DNA from: Nepenthes gracilis
Lineage: Eukaryota > Streptophyta > Magnoliopsida > Caryophyllales > Nepenthaceae
Reading direction: 5' to 3'
NCBI GenBank assembly: GCA_033239525.1
Contig: BSYO01000004.1
Coordinates: forward strand, 17,026,037-17,090,036
DNA: 64,000 nt
Made by a program: the position numbers and the translations under genes. Within the stretch, counting starts at the first letter, position 1. Each line of letters starts with the position of its first letter. The notes beneath the pieces are model-generated. The model saw only the letters and a program-made list of their open reading frames with translations, had not been told where the DNA came from and made no database searches. Shown here piece by piece: positions 34,788 to 47,912 of the stretch.

Positions 34788-36960
34788 GTTGATATTAGAG
34801 AAGAGATACCTTAGGTTTAATATGAATCTTATACGGAAGTATAAGTTAGAGTAAGATAGATCAAATAAATAGATGAAGATAGAGGGTGATTAAGATAGAT
34901 CAGGTAATTCTAGTTATCCTAATTTAAATAATTTAGACTAGAACTAAGTCAGGATTAGTAGTTAAGTTTGATTGTCTAGTTATGATGTCCTAGTTAGTAT
35001 TTTAATCAAGTTCAGTTAATTCACTTAGGCTAGGATTAAGTTAGAATCGGTTAGTTGTGTTTGACCGCATAGTGTATAGTGTCCTAATTAATATTTGAGT
35101 TGAGTTTTAATCTAACCCATATCGTTCTTATTTTAGAAAGGATATTAGTAGCTGTCATGGCACCTAGGCAAAGAGTTGCAGGTGGAGGTGGCCAGCTGTG
35201 AGGTCGAGAAGCGGAGAATATGAATTTGCTTGGAAGGATGGCGAGACTTGAAGGACTTAGAGAATCTATTCCGGACAAGAACCATGAGAAAGAGATGTTA
35301 TTGGGGGATACCTTGAGGATTAATTTAAGTTGATCTTGATCCAAGGATTAGCATTGGGGGTGTTTGAATAGCATGGCAAGTGAGATGAATAAGGTGGAAT
35401 TGATAGCTCAAGGTCAGGATGACTTGGAGTCAATTTCTAGTGTTAGCAAAACCAAGGGTTTTGATTTATGATTGACTTAATAATAATGATCAAGTGCTTA
35501 AATTTTTAAATGACATAGATTTTACAGAAGCTGAAATGTGGATCCTAAGAATTGAACTGGTGTTTGCGGTGACACAATGTCCGGGAGGAGATGAGGTATT
35601 ATTTACCTCACATAAGTTAGAAGGCAAAGCCAACCATGGACAGTTGATGAGAAAGAGTCACAGGTCAGGAGGATAAAGAGATATCATGGAATATGCTCAT
35701 AGATGCTTTCATGGATGAATATTGCTTTGACAAGTTTTGAGAGCATGTTTCAAATTGTGGACAGTTTGACCATATGATCGAGGATTGTCCTTATTCTGTG
35801 GGCCGAACGATGGAGAAGTTCAGTGTCTTGGATCGGGGTTTTGTAGTGATGACACAAAGAGTAGAGGTGTTGTCTACCGTGGTGAAAGGTAGAATTTTTA
35901 AATTTTGACATTCAGTATGTGTGTTATTCTGAGATTCCAAATCTAGGTTTTCATATTGTGTTTCCTAAATTTATCTGTCTGTTTAAGGACCATAGACTTG
36001 TGTTAGACATATCAATGTCTATGACATCTTCTGGAATCTGTAGATATGATTGGTTGGGTTGAATTGATTTATTGTGTGATTATGATCCTTGATATAATAT
36101 TAGTGATGATTTGGTTGGTAAGTCACCATGGTGGTTTGCATTGTATAGGTAAGGATATTATATTTTGCAAACGAGTTATGAAAATCTGGGAAAGAGGTAG
36201 AGTTGGTCGAGATATTAGGAAATTATTATCGTTTTGCCTACAAGTCATTTAATGAGGATATATGCCAAGTTTATTTAGCATATGAGACCATATCTAGAAG
36301 TCATCTTGTGGTCACTGAGTAGCTTTGGTTGTGTAAGCTATCGAGGATGTTTCTTAGAGAAAAAGATTAGGCCGATTGATCCTTTGTCGATAATTTGATG
36401 TTGTGTCGGAATCAACACCAATTTTTAAATGTTCCATATAAGTTCGAGGAAACATCGGTTCAATGTTATAGTGGGATGCTTTAGAACCTTTGGGCTGAGT
36501 AAGATGAACTGATGAGATTATTTGTGGATGATTTAAAATTTAGGTTGTTCAAAAGATGAATGGTTTGATAAGCAGGCACTGTGAATGGGTAGGTAAATCA
36601 TAAGATCTTTTGCTAGGGTGTGGCATTTTATAGAATCGATCTGTATGCGGAGAGTGTTATTAATTGGGGATGATTGAGGGTTGTGCCCATTACGGCATTT
36701 AGGAAAAAAGATACGACCGTTAAAAGTTCTGGTAATGCCATTTGAGTTTGTAGGTTCATTGGCATTTCTATGGATTTCACAGCTTGGATCTTTTAGCTAT
36801 AATTGGGTCAATATTGTGATGGTCTCATCAATAAATTCAAAGAATCATGGGAATATATAAACTCTGTTTGAGAACTATATCGTAGATTAGGAAGGTCATT
36901 GGCCATGTGTTCAATTGAGTAAAGAGTGTGAGTTTGGTCCAGGGAAGTATTACGATGGGC
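34788..36960 (+). pseudogene. Degenerate gypsy interior (third copy)
   Basis: It follows the same order as 12581 onward and 25423 onward. TACCTTAGGTTTAATATGAATC is near the start. A gag-like relic TGTGGACAGTTTGACCATATGATCGAGGATTGTCC (about 35756-35790) sits where a zinc knuckle would be. ATGCCATTTGAG..ATTCAAAGAATCATGGG (36737-36850) matches RT around MPFGLTN..FIDDILIYSK with deletions. No long ORF. It is cut near 36960-36990 by a LINE. Confidence 0.68.
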
Positions 36961-36979
36961 ATGTTGTTTTTTCGATTGC

Positions 36980-38618
36980 ATGAATGTGGTTCTGTATTAT
37001 GATGGGCCCTTTCCCCCGACGTCTATATGAAAATGTTGTTAGAGAGAGATGCTCTCCCCTCTCTCTAGATTTTTTTTCACAGTTTGAATTTCGTTCCCCC
37101 GTAGGGGAGATTTGGGCGCCGTTTTCTCTACCGGCGCTGTCATGGCTGGCCCTCAGGGGGAGCAGGCGACCCATTGCCCCCCTAGCCTGCATTTACCACC
37201 CGATCTCTCCTCTTCGGCTCTCTCTAATCCCTCCCATCCCTCTCATTCTTTCCCTTCTTTACAGAAGGTTTGTCAGCTCCAATCCTCTGGCCCAGATGCC
37301 CTTTTCTTGGAGTCCTTGCAGACTCTGGTGCACTCGCCCAGTACGCTAGATGCTGGGGTTGCCGACCAGTGTAAGGGGTCACCGCTTTCTGAGCCTCTGG
37401 GCTCAATCTCGGAGGTAGTGGAGCCTGTGCCTTTGTCTGATGGTTCCCTTGCTTCCGCTCCTACTGTCTTCCATGGTTCTTCACGTTCGCCTTCTGGGAA
37501 GCTGCAGTCTCTTCCCCAGCCCTCTTGGGCTACTATTGTTCTGAACTCAGAGAGTAGGGCAGATTCTCAGCTTCATTATTTCCCGCCCCCTTCATCGACG
37601 AGGATGTTGTTACCCTCTCCCTCCTACTTGTTGTTATACAGCAGAGCTTGCAATGGTGGGAGGCTACGCTTGTAGGGTATTTTGTCAATAAGGTGCTGCC
37701 TTTCCAAGCTGTAAACACCATCGCTCAAAAAATCTGCGCTCGATTTGGTTAAAGTCATGTTGCTGTTAATGAAAGTGGCTTTTTCTTTTGTTACTTCGCG
37801 TCTGCTGCTCAGATGTCCTCCTGTCTGGCTTCTGGGCCTTGGACCTTTGGTAGGAAAACTATGTTCCTTAAACGTTGGAGTCCAGGCATGCCTTTATCTA
37901 AGGATGATCACAAAAACTACCTGATTTGGATTACATTGTTTAATGTTCCTGTTGATTTCTGGACTCCTTTAGGCCTCAGCTGGATTGCCAGTGGGCCCTT
38001 AGAAGATGAGAATGGAAAGAGACTCTTGGCTAAGGGCTATAATTCTGCTCCGTCTGTAGGCAAACCCTCGGGTTTTCAAGAGGAGGGGATTGATGCTCCT
38101 GGTGAGATCAAAGGCTTGAGAATATGATGGCTCCTCCTGCTGGGTGTAGTGTTAGTACAATTATGCAGATTGTACCTGTGGAATGCAAGTCCCCCTCGGT
38201 CCTCCAGGATCCTGGAGTTGCAGATGTGCAGCTGTCAAATGCTATGATACGGTTGGATAACCAAAATCTTGGTGGTGCTGATGGTTTAATCTCTTCCCAG
38301 GTGATAAAACTGGCTAGGAGTGATGATAAGAGTGGCCGGCCTGCTCACTCGAACTCTGGTGCTGCTGTTGTCCCGTGTTCCAACCATGACCCAACATTAT
38401 CTGGTCCAGCCGAGCACCATCAGCTGGATGATCTACTCCCTGATGACGCAGGGCTTGAAATGACTCTTGCTACGGATCCTCCGCCCAGCTCAATTATTGC
38501 CCCTTTTGCTCAGGCTGGCCAAGTTCATTGCAGTGTGAGTGTGGATCCTATTGGTGATCTTGATCTTACACCCAGCTCCATCACTCGTATCTCTAACAAG
38601 TATCTCCAGGACGCCTCG
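36980..38618 (+). pseudogene. 5' part of a second LINE: leader and ORF1 (DUF4283-like)
   Basis: The leader (CTCTCCCCTCTCTCTAG, 37041-37065) resembles the leader at 30180. ORF1 starts at 37142 with MAGP. The Ser/Pro-rich start is open to 37675. The DUF4283-like part continues in another frame: LVGYFVNKVLPF, then an in-frame stop, then GPWTFGRKTMFLKRW and WITLFNVPVDFWTPLGLSWIAS from 37813. A third frame (38124 on) gives the Ser/Asp-rich part and TRISNKY, corresponding to TKKYG of the first LINE. It is cut at 38618 by the LTR. Its 3' part is not found in the window. Confidence 0.8.
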
Positions 38619-40855
38619 TGTGACGGAACGATTTTTTTTTTTTTTGTGTCCTCAAAAGCTTCCCTCAAAACAACAATACCATTAACGGTCTAAAACATAA
38701 TGTAAGACTCCTGCAGAAATTTTGGCAAAGTCTCCTTTGTAATAGGATGAAAAACCCAAAAATATAACCCTGTATAATCGTCCATAACAAGCACACAACT
38801 ATCCATCATTCACAATTCCTACAACAAACATTCACAGGATCACATATGCCATCCATGGTACAAATCCATAAAAATATTTACTACCCTAATAGTTTAATAA
38901 CGCGATGCCATCTAGGACCTGCACAGTAAATCCAGAGTATAGCGGAAGTAAACTAAGAACCTGTAGAAGCATAGCTTTTTCTTTTACCGATATACATATC
39001 ATAAGTTTTTCATACAAAAATCTACATGTTCTATAACATCAATAAACATGGAATCGATGTACAAAATCACATTTCTAGCTAGGTGTTTGCATCCACAAGC
39101 TCTTCAAAAATGGCTCCACAATGCTCTAAGTCCTCAAAAGCCTTCAGAATCTTCTCTTGGTTTACTCCTTTTCATCCGGTAATAGCTCTACTGTCTCATC
39201 TGAAGGGGAGAAAATACTAAAACAGTGAGCCTAGGCCCAGCAAGGTACATGCACATGAGCAGTGATTCGGTGATGCAAAATAGTTATGTAACTGTGCAGA
39301 AACATGACGGAAATCATAATGTACTCCAGCAAATAGAGAAAACATGCTTTGACTATATTATACTTCAAAATCAGGAATCAGTAGTCAGAAATCGGTGATT
39401 AGTAATCACTATAATCCAGAAAGCATAATCAGAAACTTCTCTTTCATTCAAAACAAGACAAATGTCGGTGCGAATAGAAATCAAGATAATAATAACGATA
39501 TGAGAATCGAGAACAAAACGGTATCAGAACAAAACAGTATAGACCCTGCCAGTATCCCCTACTAGCTGAGGGGGCGAATGATCGAGGATAGATTGTGTTC
39601 ACTCTACACAATCCAAGGCCAGTAACAGAAGTATCCCATCTCGAGGGATCAGTACAGTATGCCTCCCGAAGGTAGGCCGATAACAGAATCCTCCTGACCG
39701 TAACGCCCTGAGGCAGGGCGGACCACAAATAACTCCATGGACAGAGTTATCCTCGATTACCACCATAAAGTCCTAAGGCATTCCGGAGAACCTATTCGGA
39801 CTGTAGTCAGTCCCGGGTCCTAAAATAACGGTAACGGAAACCATCTCTTTATCGAAAACCCCTTTTTCCAAAATCAAACTTTCATAATACACTTTTGCAC
39901 TTCTTTAAATCCACATGGAAATTTCGTCTGTATATGTTCATTCATATTTTCGAAAACAAACTATATTGGAAGTTGCACATCGATGTCAATTAACTTTCAT
40001 ATAACAGAAGCTACGGTTAAAACTCATCAAAACCTCTTCATTTTCTTACAAAGGGCTTCGCCAAAACCGTCTGACTCAAATTGGTCTCTTACATGTACAT
40101 TTTTCATGAAATTAAGGTCATGGATGCCATGCATATACATTAAATCATGCAATTTACTCAATCTTCACAACATTTTTGAACTAGGGTTTCATCACATGCT
40201 TTCCGAGACAAATCGAACACTATTTTCATGCTTATTCACGAAATCGAAGCTAAATCTTGCAATAAACAAGGATAAATATAAAATCCAACCGATTAATTAA
40301 AGGAAACATGCATCAATATCATTTTCATAACATTTCATCAAGTTTAAAGCAAAAGAAACGGTAAAAACGAAAAATGACGTCCGAGGTACACTTGCCTTGG
40401 CGCGGGCTTTCACTTTTATAACTGACTCACAGATGGATTCGAACTCCCAGGCTTCGTTCTCTACCTTTCTCTCACTAGGAACGGCGCTCTCTCTCTCTCC
40501 TCAAACCCTAAAGTCGTGCTGAAATGAAAAGGAGAGAGCTGGGCGCATTTTTATACTGTGCCAGCCGCTCGAGCGGCCAGCGAATGGCAGGGATTCGGAA
40601 TGGCACTGGTTTTTCCGCCCGATAGGTCGGCTCGAGCGGCCAGCGTGCGGCAGGGATTCGGAATGGATCTGGTTTTTCTGCCCGATAGGTGGGCTCGAGC
40701 GCCCAGCGAGCGCCACTCGGCTGCTTGCTGAACTCGGGCATTTTTTCAACTTTTTACTTTTAACTACCACTTTTTCACTACATACTTAGCCTCTTACTGA
40801 TTTTAATCACCTTAATCACATCTAGTTATTATATTTTCGGTTTCGGGTCCTCACA
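38619..40855 (-). mobile_element. 3' LTR of the Tekay-like element
   Basis: 2237 bp. On the minus strand it has a TATAAAAA box (40548-40555), a GCAAGTGTACC donor-like site (40390-40395), the hairpin block (39560-39830) and a CCCTTCAG acceptor-like site (39200-39201). It differs from the other two LTRs of the family by scattered substitutions; the latter two are nearly identical because they were duplicated. Confidence 0.88.
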
Positions 40856-40872
40856 CTCTCCCCCACTTAAAG
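40856..40872 (-). other. Polypurine tract, Tekay-like element
   Basis: The minus strand reads TTTAAGTGGGGGAGAG directly before the LTR start TGTGAGGACCC. The same junction occurs at 47804 and 56767. Confidence 0.88.
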
Positions 40873-40907
40873 AAATTTCGTCCTCGAAATTGAGTAAAGT
40901 TCATACC

Positions 40908-41999
40908 TCAAGGGAACAAGTGAGGATACTTGTCTCGGATCTCCTCTTTGTGCTCCCAAGTGGCCTCCTCCGGTGAATGATTCCTCCAAAGCACTTTCAC
41001 CAGGGGGATGGACTTCGTTGGAAACCTTTGATCCTTTTGGTCTAAAATTTGCAGTGGCTCCTCAATGTAGGACAAGTCCTTGTCAATGGACAAAGTCTCG
41101 TAGTCAATCACATGCGCCGAATCGTGGATGTGCTTTCGAAGCATCGATACTTGAAATACATTGTGTAAGCCTACAAGAGTTGGTGGTGACGCCAACCTGT
41201 AGACTACTTCCCTGACCCTTTCCTGAATCTCAAAAGGACCAATGAACAGAGGTTTCAAATTTCCCTTTACTCCAAACCAGAATGTGCCCTTTGATGGTGA
41301 GACCTTTAGAAACACAAGATCTCCTATCTCAAAACTCAGCTCTATCCTCCGCTTGTCCGCATAACTCTTCTGTCAGCTCTGGGCAACCTTCAAATTATCG
41401 TGAATCACCTTAATCTTCTCTGCTGTTTCTTTCACAATCTCAGGGCCCAAAATTCTTTTGTCTCCAGTTTCCTCCCAATGAATAGGTGACCTACACTTTC
41501 TCCCATACAATGCCTCAAACGGTGCTATGCCGATACTAGCTTGGTAGTTGTTATTATAAGCGAATTCAGCTAGTGCCAAATGAGTATCCCAAGTTCCTCC
41601 CATCTCCAAAATAGAAGCCCTCAACATGTCCTCGAGAATCTGAATGGTATGTTCGGATTGGCCATCGGTCTGGGGGTGATACGTGGTACTGAACTTCAAT
41701 TCTGTCCCCAACTCCTTATGCAAGCTCTCCCAGAACCTCGAGATAAAGCGTGGATCTCTATCAGACATAATAGAGGCAGGTACTCCATGAAGCCTCACGA
41801 TCTCATTCACGTACAACTGAGCCAATCTACCACGTGAATAGGTCGTTCTGATCACCAAAAAGAGGGCTGATTTCGTCAGCCGATCAACTATAACCCACAC
41901 GGCGTCATGATTCCTAGGGGTCCTCGGCAAACCTGATACAAAATCCATAGCAATGTCCTCCCATTTCCAGCTTGAGATGGGCATTGGCTGTACCAGTCA
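40908..41999 (-). pseudogene. Integrase core, C-terminal domain and chromodomain-like tail
   Basis: The core frame (41373-41984) holds the three catalytic acidic residues in their usual settings: MDFVSGLP, SDRDPRF and TDGQSE, followed by FAYNNNYQASIG and ALYGRKCRSP. The second frame (40908-41315) has the GPFEI fold, LHNVFQVSMLRKH and a VLWRNHSPEEATWE chromodomain-like tail that guides chromovirus integration. An in-frame TGA (41997-41999) separates the core from the zinc-finger part upstream, and a frame change separates it from the tail. It is close to functional in content but broken in two places. Confidence 0.88.
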
Positions 42000-43950
42000 A
42001 GAAGGCTTCTTCCTCTCGGCCTTCAGTTGCTGACACACTAGGCATTTCTCCACATGGGCCATGATATCCCTCTTCATGTTTCTCCACCAGAAAGTCTTTT
42101 TCAGATCCTCATATATTTTATTCGTTCCCGGGTGGATTATATACTGAGACCAATGAGCCTCCTTCAAGATTTTCTCCTTCAATCCTTTATCATCTAATAC
42201 ACATAATCGATCTCTAAATCTCAACACACCTTCAGCCCGGATGTTAAAACCAGCCCGAGACTCCTTACTCAAATCATTAACAATATCCATGAGGAACAAA
42301 TCATTCACCTGTTTCTCCTTGACTTCATCAACTACCTCTGGTTGAATCTGGAAATGTGACAGGAGCATCCTATCACCTTTGGCATAGCATTGGATATCGC
42401 ACTGCTTCAAATAATCTAACATCTCCATCTGTTTGACCTGTAGGTGCGCCACATAGCCCGATCGGCGACTCAAGGCATCTGCTACCACGTTGGCCTTTCC
42501 TGGCTTGTACTGTATTTCACAATCATAATCCTTCAGGAAATTGAGCCATCTCCTTTGCCTCATGTTGAGTTCCTTTTGTGAGAATAAGTACTTCAAACTC
42601 TTATGATCGGAATACACAAGGAACTTCTTGCCATATAGATAATGTCTCCAAATTTTCAATGCAAACACCACAGCATCAAATTCAAGATCATGGGTAGGAT
42701 ACTTTTTCTCGCGCACTTTCAATTGTCTAGATCCATATGCCACGACTTTACCGTGCTGCATCCACACACATCCTAAACTCGCCTTAGAAGCGTCACAATA
42801 CACCTCAAAGCCTCCAAAACCCTCTTGAATAATTAGCACCGGAGCGGTGGTCAAACGATCCTTTAGCTCCTGGAAGCTCAGATCGCACTCTTCTGTCCAC
42901 ACAAACTTAGCCTCTTTCTTCAGCAACCGAGTCAGAGGCATAGCAATCTGAGAGAAATTATCTACAAAGTGCTTGTAATATCCCGCCGTACCCAGAAAGC
43001 TCCTAACCTCAATCATAAAAGTTGGTCTGCTCCAACTTGTAACAGCCTCTATTTTCTTGGGATCTACGGAAATGCCACCATCAGAAATTACATGTCCCAA
43101 GAACATCACCCTTTCGAGCCAGAACTCACACTTACTCAGCTTGGCATACAGTCTCTCATCGCGAGCACCTGAAGTACCTTCCTCAAATGAATTTCGTGCT
43201 CCTCATGATCCTTTGAGTAAATCAAGATGTCATTAATGAATACCACCATAAATTTATCCAAGTACGGCCTGAAAACCCTATTCATCAAATCCATAAAAGC
43301 AGCTGGAGCATTTGTAAGGCTAAAAGGCATAACGAGAAACTCATAATGGCCATATCGTGTCCGAAAAGCCATTTTAGTCACATCCTCCGGCTTGATCCTC
43401 AGTTGGTAATAACCGGACCTCAAATCAATCTTGGAAAACACTCGAGATCCCTGCAACTGATCAAATAAGTCATCAATGCGCGGTAGAGGGTATTTATTTT
43501 AATCGTGATCTTATTTAACTCACAATAGTCAACACACAACCGCAAAGACCCATCTTTCTTCTTTATAAAACAACACCGGTGCACCCAAAGGAGATACACT
43601 CGGTATGATAAAACCCTTGTCTAACAGCTCACGTAGTTGCAACTTCAATCGGCTTGATTCAAATGAGCCATACGATAAGGGGATTTAGAAACCGGACTAG
43701 CACCGAGGAAAACAACAATCAATCTCAAACTCAATTTTCCTGTTGAGGCAATCCAGTAACTCCTCTAGAAATACATCCTCAAAGTCACACACAACCAGGA
43801 TGTCCTTAGCGGCACACTATGACTTCCCTGAGTGCGGGCATATGCCAAATAAGCTTTACATCCACCACTCATCAAATGCTTAGCATGTAGAGCGAGATCA
43901 ACATAGGCACCCCCTTTACTTAATGCCCCGAAAGAAAAAGGGCTCCATCC
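41997..43950 (-). pseudogene. Reverse transcriptase, RNase H and integrase zinc finger
   Basis: RT palm (43136-43456): [37 protein letters not shown] and [12 protein letters not shown]. The catalytic FIDD is FIND here (AAT at 43231-43233, minus). RNase H and integrase finger (41997-43109): [30 protein letters not shown], then the [17 protein letters not shown] zinc motif. Upstream RT (43457-43950) is out of frame; the copy at 52368-52862 shows the same region mostly open. Several frame breaks here are absent from the second copy, so they may be sequence errors. Confidence 0.87.
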
Positions 43951-43959
43951 CAAGGATGT

Positions 43960-45324
43960 TAAAACAAACCCGCTTTAGGAAACATTCAATACGGCATGGT
44001 ACTTGGCCTACAATCCATCCCAAGGATCACATCAAAATCACCCATGTCCAACAACACTAAATCCACAACTAAATGGTTCCCATTCACCTTAACCATACAT
44101 TCTCGGATACATCACATCAAGAACCACGGATGATCCGGGTCGGGAGTACTCACAGATAATTCACAATCCAAAACACATGGGCGAATACGATGCAACATGT
44201 AAATTTGAAAAATAAAGGAATGGGTAGACCCCCGAGTCAAATAATATGGATGCGAAACTCCACAAATAGAGAGAGGGGTACCTTCCACAACATTCGGAGA
44301 GGCCTCCGGATCCTAAACAACTACCGCAAAGGCTCTTCCCGATACAACAGGCTTCTTTCCTTCCATCCTCGGAGGTAGTGGGCAGTTCCTGAGAATGTGG
44401 CCCTGCTGCCCACATCTGAAACACGCTCCCGACATCCTACGGTATTCTTGTGCCGGATGTTTCTTTCCACAGAAGGTATAGTCTTCAGCCGACGCTTTAG
44501 TACTGGTTACTGACTGAGCCGCAATACTCTTTCCTTTGTCAACCACTTTAGTCCTCTTCAACGGTCCAGAAGACCCCGCAGCTGATCCGGTACTTACTCC
44601 CGCTCGGCTGGCGGTTCTCTTCGCATAAAATCTTTCTATCTCCGACTCCTTCTAATAGATCACCGTCTGTCCGAGGATATCGGTATAAGAGTGAAACTTC
44701 AAAACAGACAACAACTTCCTAGTATCATCTCATAGCCCTTGCAGGAACTTTTAGCATTCCTCTGCTCATCCTCTACATAAAATAGTGTAAAACGAGACAA
44801 CTCTGTGAACTTGGCATCATATTTCTTGACGGTCATGCTCCCTTTTCTCAGCCTCATAAACTCTTGCTCTTTCTGATCTTGAAGATTGGATGGAAAATAC
44901 TTTTCTAGAAATGCCTCCTCAAACATCTCCCAGTGATAGCCTCATTGGGCACTCTATCGCCTTTTCTGCATGTCCCACCAACTATCCACTTCACCCTTCG
45001 AGTTTATATGCAAAGAAAAGTGACCTTTTCTCGGTTAGTATAGCCAAGCACATCAAATATCTTCTTCATTCTTTTCATCCATACGTCCGCCTCAGCTAGG
45101 ATCAGGCTTTCTAGGAAGCCCTGCTCTTTCAAATGTGAACTGTCATAAGTTGTAGGACCGGGGAGGTGCCGGAGCTGGTTCGGTGTCGGAGCCATATGCT
45201 TTTGCTCGATGTGACTCTACGACATTGGTCATCCTTTCCAAGAAATTGATATAGGCAGCCTCTCTTTCATAGGGCGTGCTAACATGCCACCGTGGCCATT
45301 TCTCCCACCTCTTCTACTTGCCAT
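43960..45324 (-). pseudogene. Gag and protease of the Tekay-like element
   Basis: Gag begins at the ATG at 45322-45324 (MASRRGGR). It has a retrotransposon-gag domain (WMKRMKKIFDVLGY, FEEAFLEKYFP, RLRKGSMTV) and a CCHC knuckle CFRCGQQGHILRNC (about 44390-44430). The protease DSG motif and the GMDW region follow at about 44000-44260, broken here but largely open at 52869-53378. The frame is interrupted repeatedly, often next to CAG/CTG. A glutamine codon at 44864-44866 is a stop in copy 2. Confidence 0.85.
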
Positions 45325-45546
45325 CCTATAATCAAGGCAAACACAAGTATATAAGGACAAGGATCCAAATCGAATAAGAAAGAAGTATTCAATAACTTTA
45401 AGGAATTTCTAACCAAGCCTAAGAATCAATCTCTTAAGGGTCCTAACTGTCTTAGCTTCCTCTACTTATTCCTACAGGAATTCTATTCAGAGATTCAAAC
45501 CTATGCTTCCGTCTTTCGATCGATCAATTTTTAAGACATCTCAATT

Positions 45547-45557
45547 CTCTGATACCA
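45547..45557 (-). other. Primer-binding site, Tekay-like element
   Basis: CTCTGATACCA, the reverse complement of TGGTATCAGAG, lies two bases inside the LTR edge at 45560. An identical site lies at 54501-54511. Confidence 0.92.
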
Positions 45558-45559
45558 AT

Positions 45560-47803
45560 TGTGACGGAACGGATTTTTTTGTGTCCTCAAAAGCTTCCGT
45601 CAAAACAGCAATACCATTAACGGTCTAAAACATAAGGCAAGACTCCTGCAGAAATTTTGGCAAAGTCTCCTTTGTAATAGGATGAAAAACCCAAAAATAT
45701 AACCCTGTATAATCGTCCATAACAAGCACACAAGTATCCATCATTCACAATTCCTATAACAAACATTCACGGGATCACATGTGCCATCCATGGCACAAAT
45801 CCATAAAAATATTTACTACCCTAATAGTTTAATAACGAGATGCCATCTAGGACCTACACAGTAAATCCAGAGTATATAGCGGAAGTAAGCTAAGAACCTG
45901 TAGAAGCATAGCTTTTTCTTTTACCGACATACATATCATAAGCTTTTCATACAAAAATCTACATGTTCTATAACATCAATAAACATGAAATCGGTATACA
46001 AAATCACATTTCTAGTTAGGTGTTTGCATCCACAAGCTCTTCAAAAACGGCTCCACAATGCTCTAAGTCCTCAAAAGCCTTCAGAATCTTCTATTGGTTT
46101 ACTCCTTTTTATCCGATAATAGCTCTACTATCTCATCTGAAGGGGAGAAAATACTAAAACAGTGAGTCGAGACCCAGCAAGGTACATGCACATGAGCAGT
46201 GATACGGTGAAGCAAAATAGTCAGGTAACTGTGCAGAAATAGGACGGAAATCATAATGTACTCCAGCAAATAGAGAAAACATGCTTTGACTATATTATAC
46301 TTCAAAATCAGGAATCAGTAGTCAGAAATTGGTGATCAGTAATCACTATAATCCAAAAAGTAGAATCAGAAACTTCTCTTTTATTCAAAACAAGATAGTA
46401 ATCGGTGCGAAACGCAAAATCAAGACAATAATAACGGTGCACCGAACAAAACAAGATAGACCACCGCAGTATCCCCTACTAGCCGAGGGGCGAATGATTG
46501 AGGATAGATTGTGTTCACTCTACACAATCCAGGCCGATGAATGAAGTATCCCATCTCGAGGGATCAATACAGTGTGCCTCCCGAAGGTAGGCCGGTAACA
46601 GAATCCTCCTGACCGTAATGCCCCGAGGCAGGGCGGACCACAAATGACTCCATGGACAGAGTTATTCTCGATTACCACCATAAAGTCCTAAGGTATGTTG
46701 GAGAACCTATTCGGACTGTAGTTAGTCCCGGGTCCTAAAATAACGATAACGAAAACCATCTCTTTATCGAAAATCCCTTTTTCCAAAATCAGACTTTCAC
46801 AATACACTTTCAGCACTTCTTTAAATCTACATGGAAATTTTATCGGTATATGTTCGTTCATATTTTTGAAAACAAACTATACTGGATGTTGCACATCGAT
46901 GTCAATTAACTTTCATATAACAGAAGCTATGGTTAAAACTCATCAAAACCACTTTATTTTCGTACAAAGGGCTTCGCTAAAATCGTCGGACTCAAATCGG
47001 TCTCTTACATGTACATTTTTCATGAAATTAAGGTCATGGATGCCATGCATATACATTAAATCATGCAATTTACTCAATCTTCACAACATTTTCGAACTAG
47101 GGTTTCATCACATGTTTCCGAGACAAATCGAACACTATTTTCATGCTTATTCACGAAATCAAAGCTAAATCTTGCAATAAACATTGATAAACATAAAATC
47201 CAACCGATTAATTAAAGGAAACATGCATCAATATCATTTTCGTAACATTTCATCAAGTTTAAAGCAAAAGTAATGGTAAAAATGAAAACGACGTCAGAGG
47301 TACACTTGCCTTGGCGCGGGCTCACCTTTATAACTCGACTCACGAATGGATTCGGACTCTCGGGCTTTGTTCTCTACCTTTCTCACACTAGGAACGGCAC
47401 TCTCTCTCTCCTCAAACCCTAAAGTCACGCTGAAATGAAAAGGAGAGAGCTGGGCGCGTTTTTCTTTGCGCCCGGCCGCTTCGAGCGAGCTTGAGCGGCC
47501 GGCCGATTGCTCGATTTGTACCCAGCCGCTCGGCGAGAGGATTCGAAATGGCACTGGTTTTTCCGCCCAATAGGTCGGCTCGAGCGGTCAGCGTGCGGCA
47601 GGGATTCAGAATGGATCTGGATTTTCCGCCCGATAGGTGGGCTTGAGCGCCCAGCGAGCGCCACTCGACTGCTTGCTGAACTCGGGCATTTTTTCAACTT
47701 TTTACTTTTAACTACCACTTTTTCACTACATACTTAGCCTCTTACTGATTTTAATCACCTTAATCACATCTAGTTATTACGTTTTCGATTTCGGGTCCTC
47801 ACA
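45560..47803 (-). mobile_element. 5' LTR of the Tekay-like element (duplication copy 1)
   Basis: TGTGACGG at 45560 to TCCTCACA at 47803. It has the same layout as 38619-40855. It differs from 54514-56766 mostly at CAG/CTG words (for example 46391 versus 55341). PPT and pol-end sequence follow at 47804 instead of a target site. Confidence 0.88.
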
Positions 47804-47912
47804 CTCTCCCCCACTTAAAGAAATTTCATCCTCGAAATTGAGTAAAGTACATACCTCAAGGGAACAAGTGAAGATACTTGTCTCGGATCTCCTCTACGTG
47901 CTCCCAGTGGCC
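47804..47912 (-). mobile_element. Orphan pol end and PPT fused to another LTR
   Basis: It starts as the minus-strand PPT and pol end (CTCTCCCCCACTTAAAG..) exactly as at 40856, but only about 109 bp remain. At AGTGGCC it passes into plus-strand LTR array sequence. The same fusion is at 56767-56878. Confidence 0.82.

Larger units (their letters stand above)
38619..47803 (-). mobile_element. Tekay-like Ty3/gypsy element with gag-pol, minus strand
   Basis: LTR (38619-40855), PPT, integrase, RNase H, RT, protease, gag, primer site, LTR (45560-47803), all consistent with one minus-strand element. The pol order (PR-RT-RH-IN) and the EEATWE chromodomain-like tail place it with plant chromoviruses of the Del/Tekay clade, known for long LTRs. 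The right LTR does not end at a target site but runs into another PPT. So the right half is part of a rearranged tandem structure, and the flank CCTCG (38614-38618) has no visible partner. Confidence 0.87.

Noticed and set aside
46866..47168. 100-codon frame identical at 55821-56123 and partly at 15702 and 39983
   Set aside because: It runs on the plus strand, antisense to the LTR, and is identical in two places only because of the duplication; the more diverged LTRs do not keep the length.
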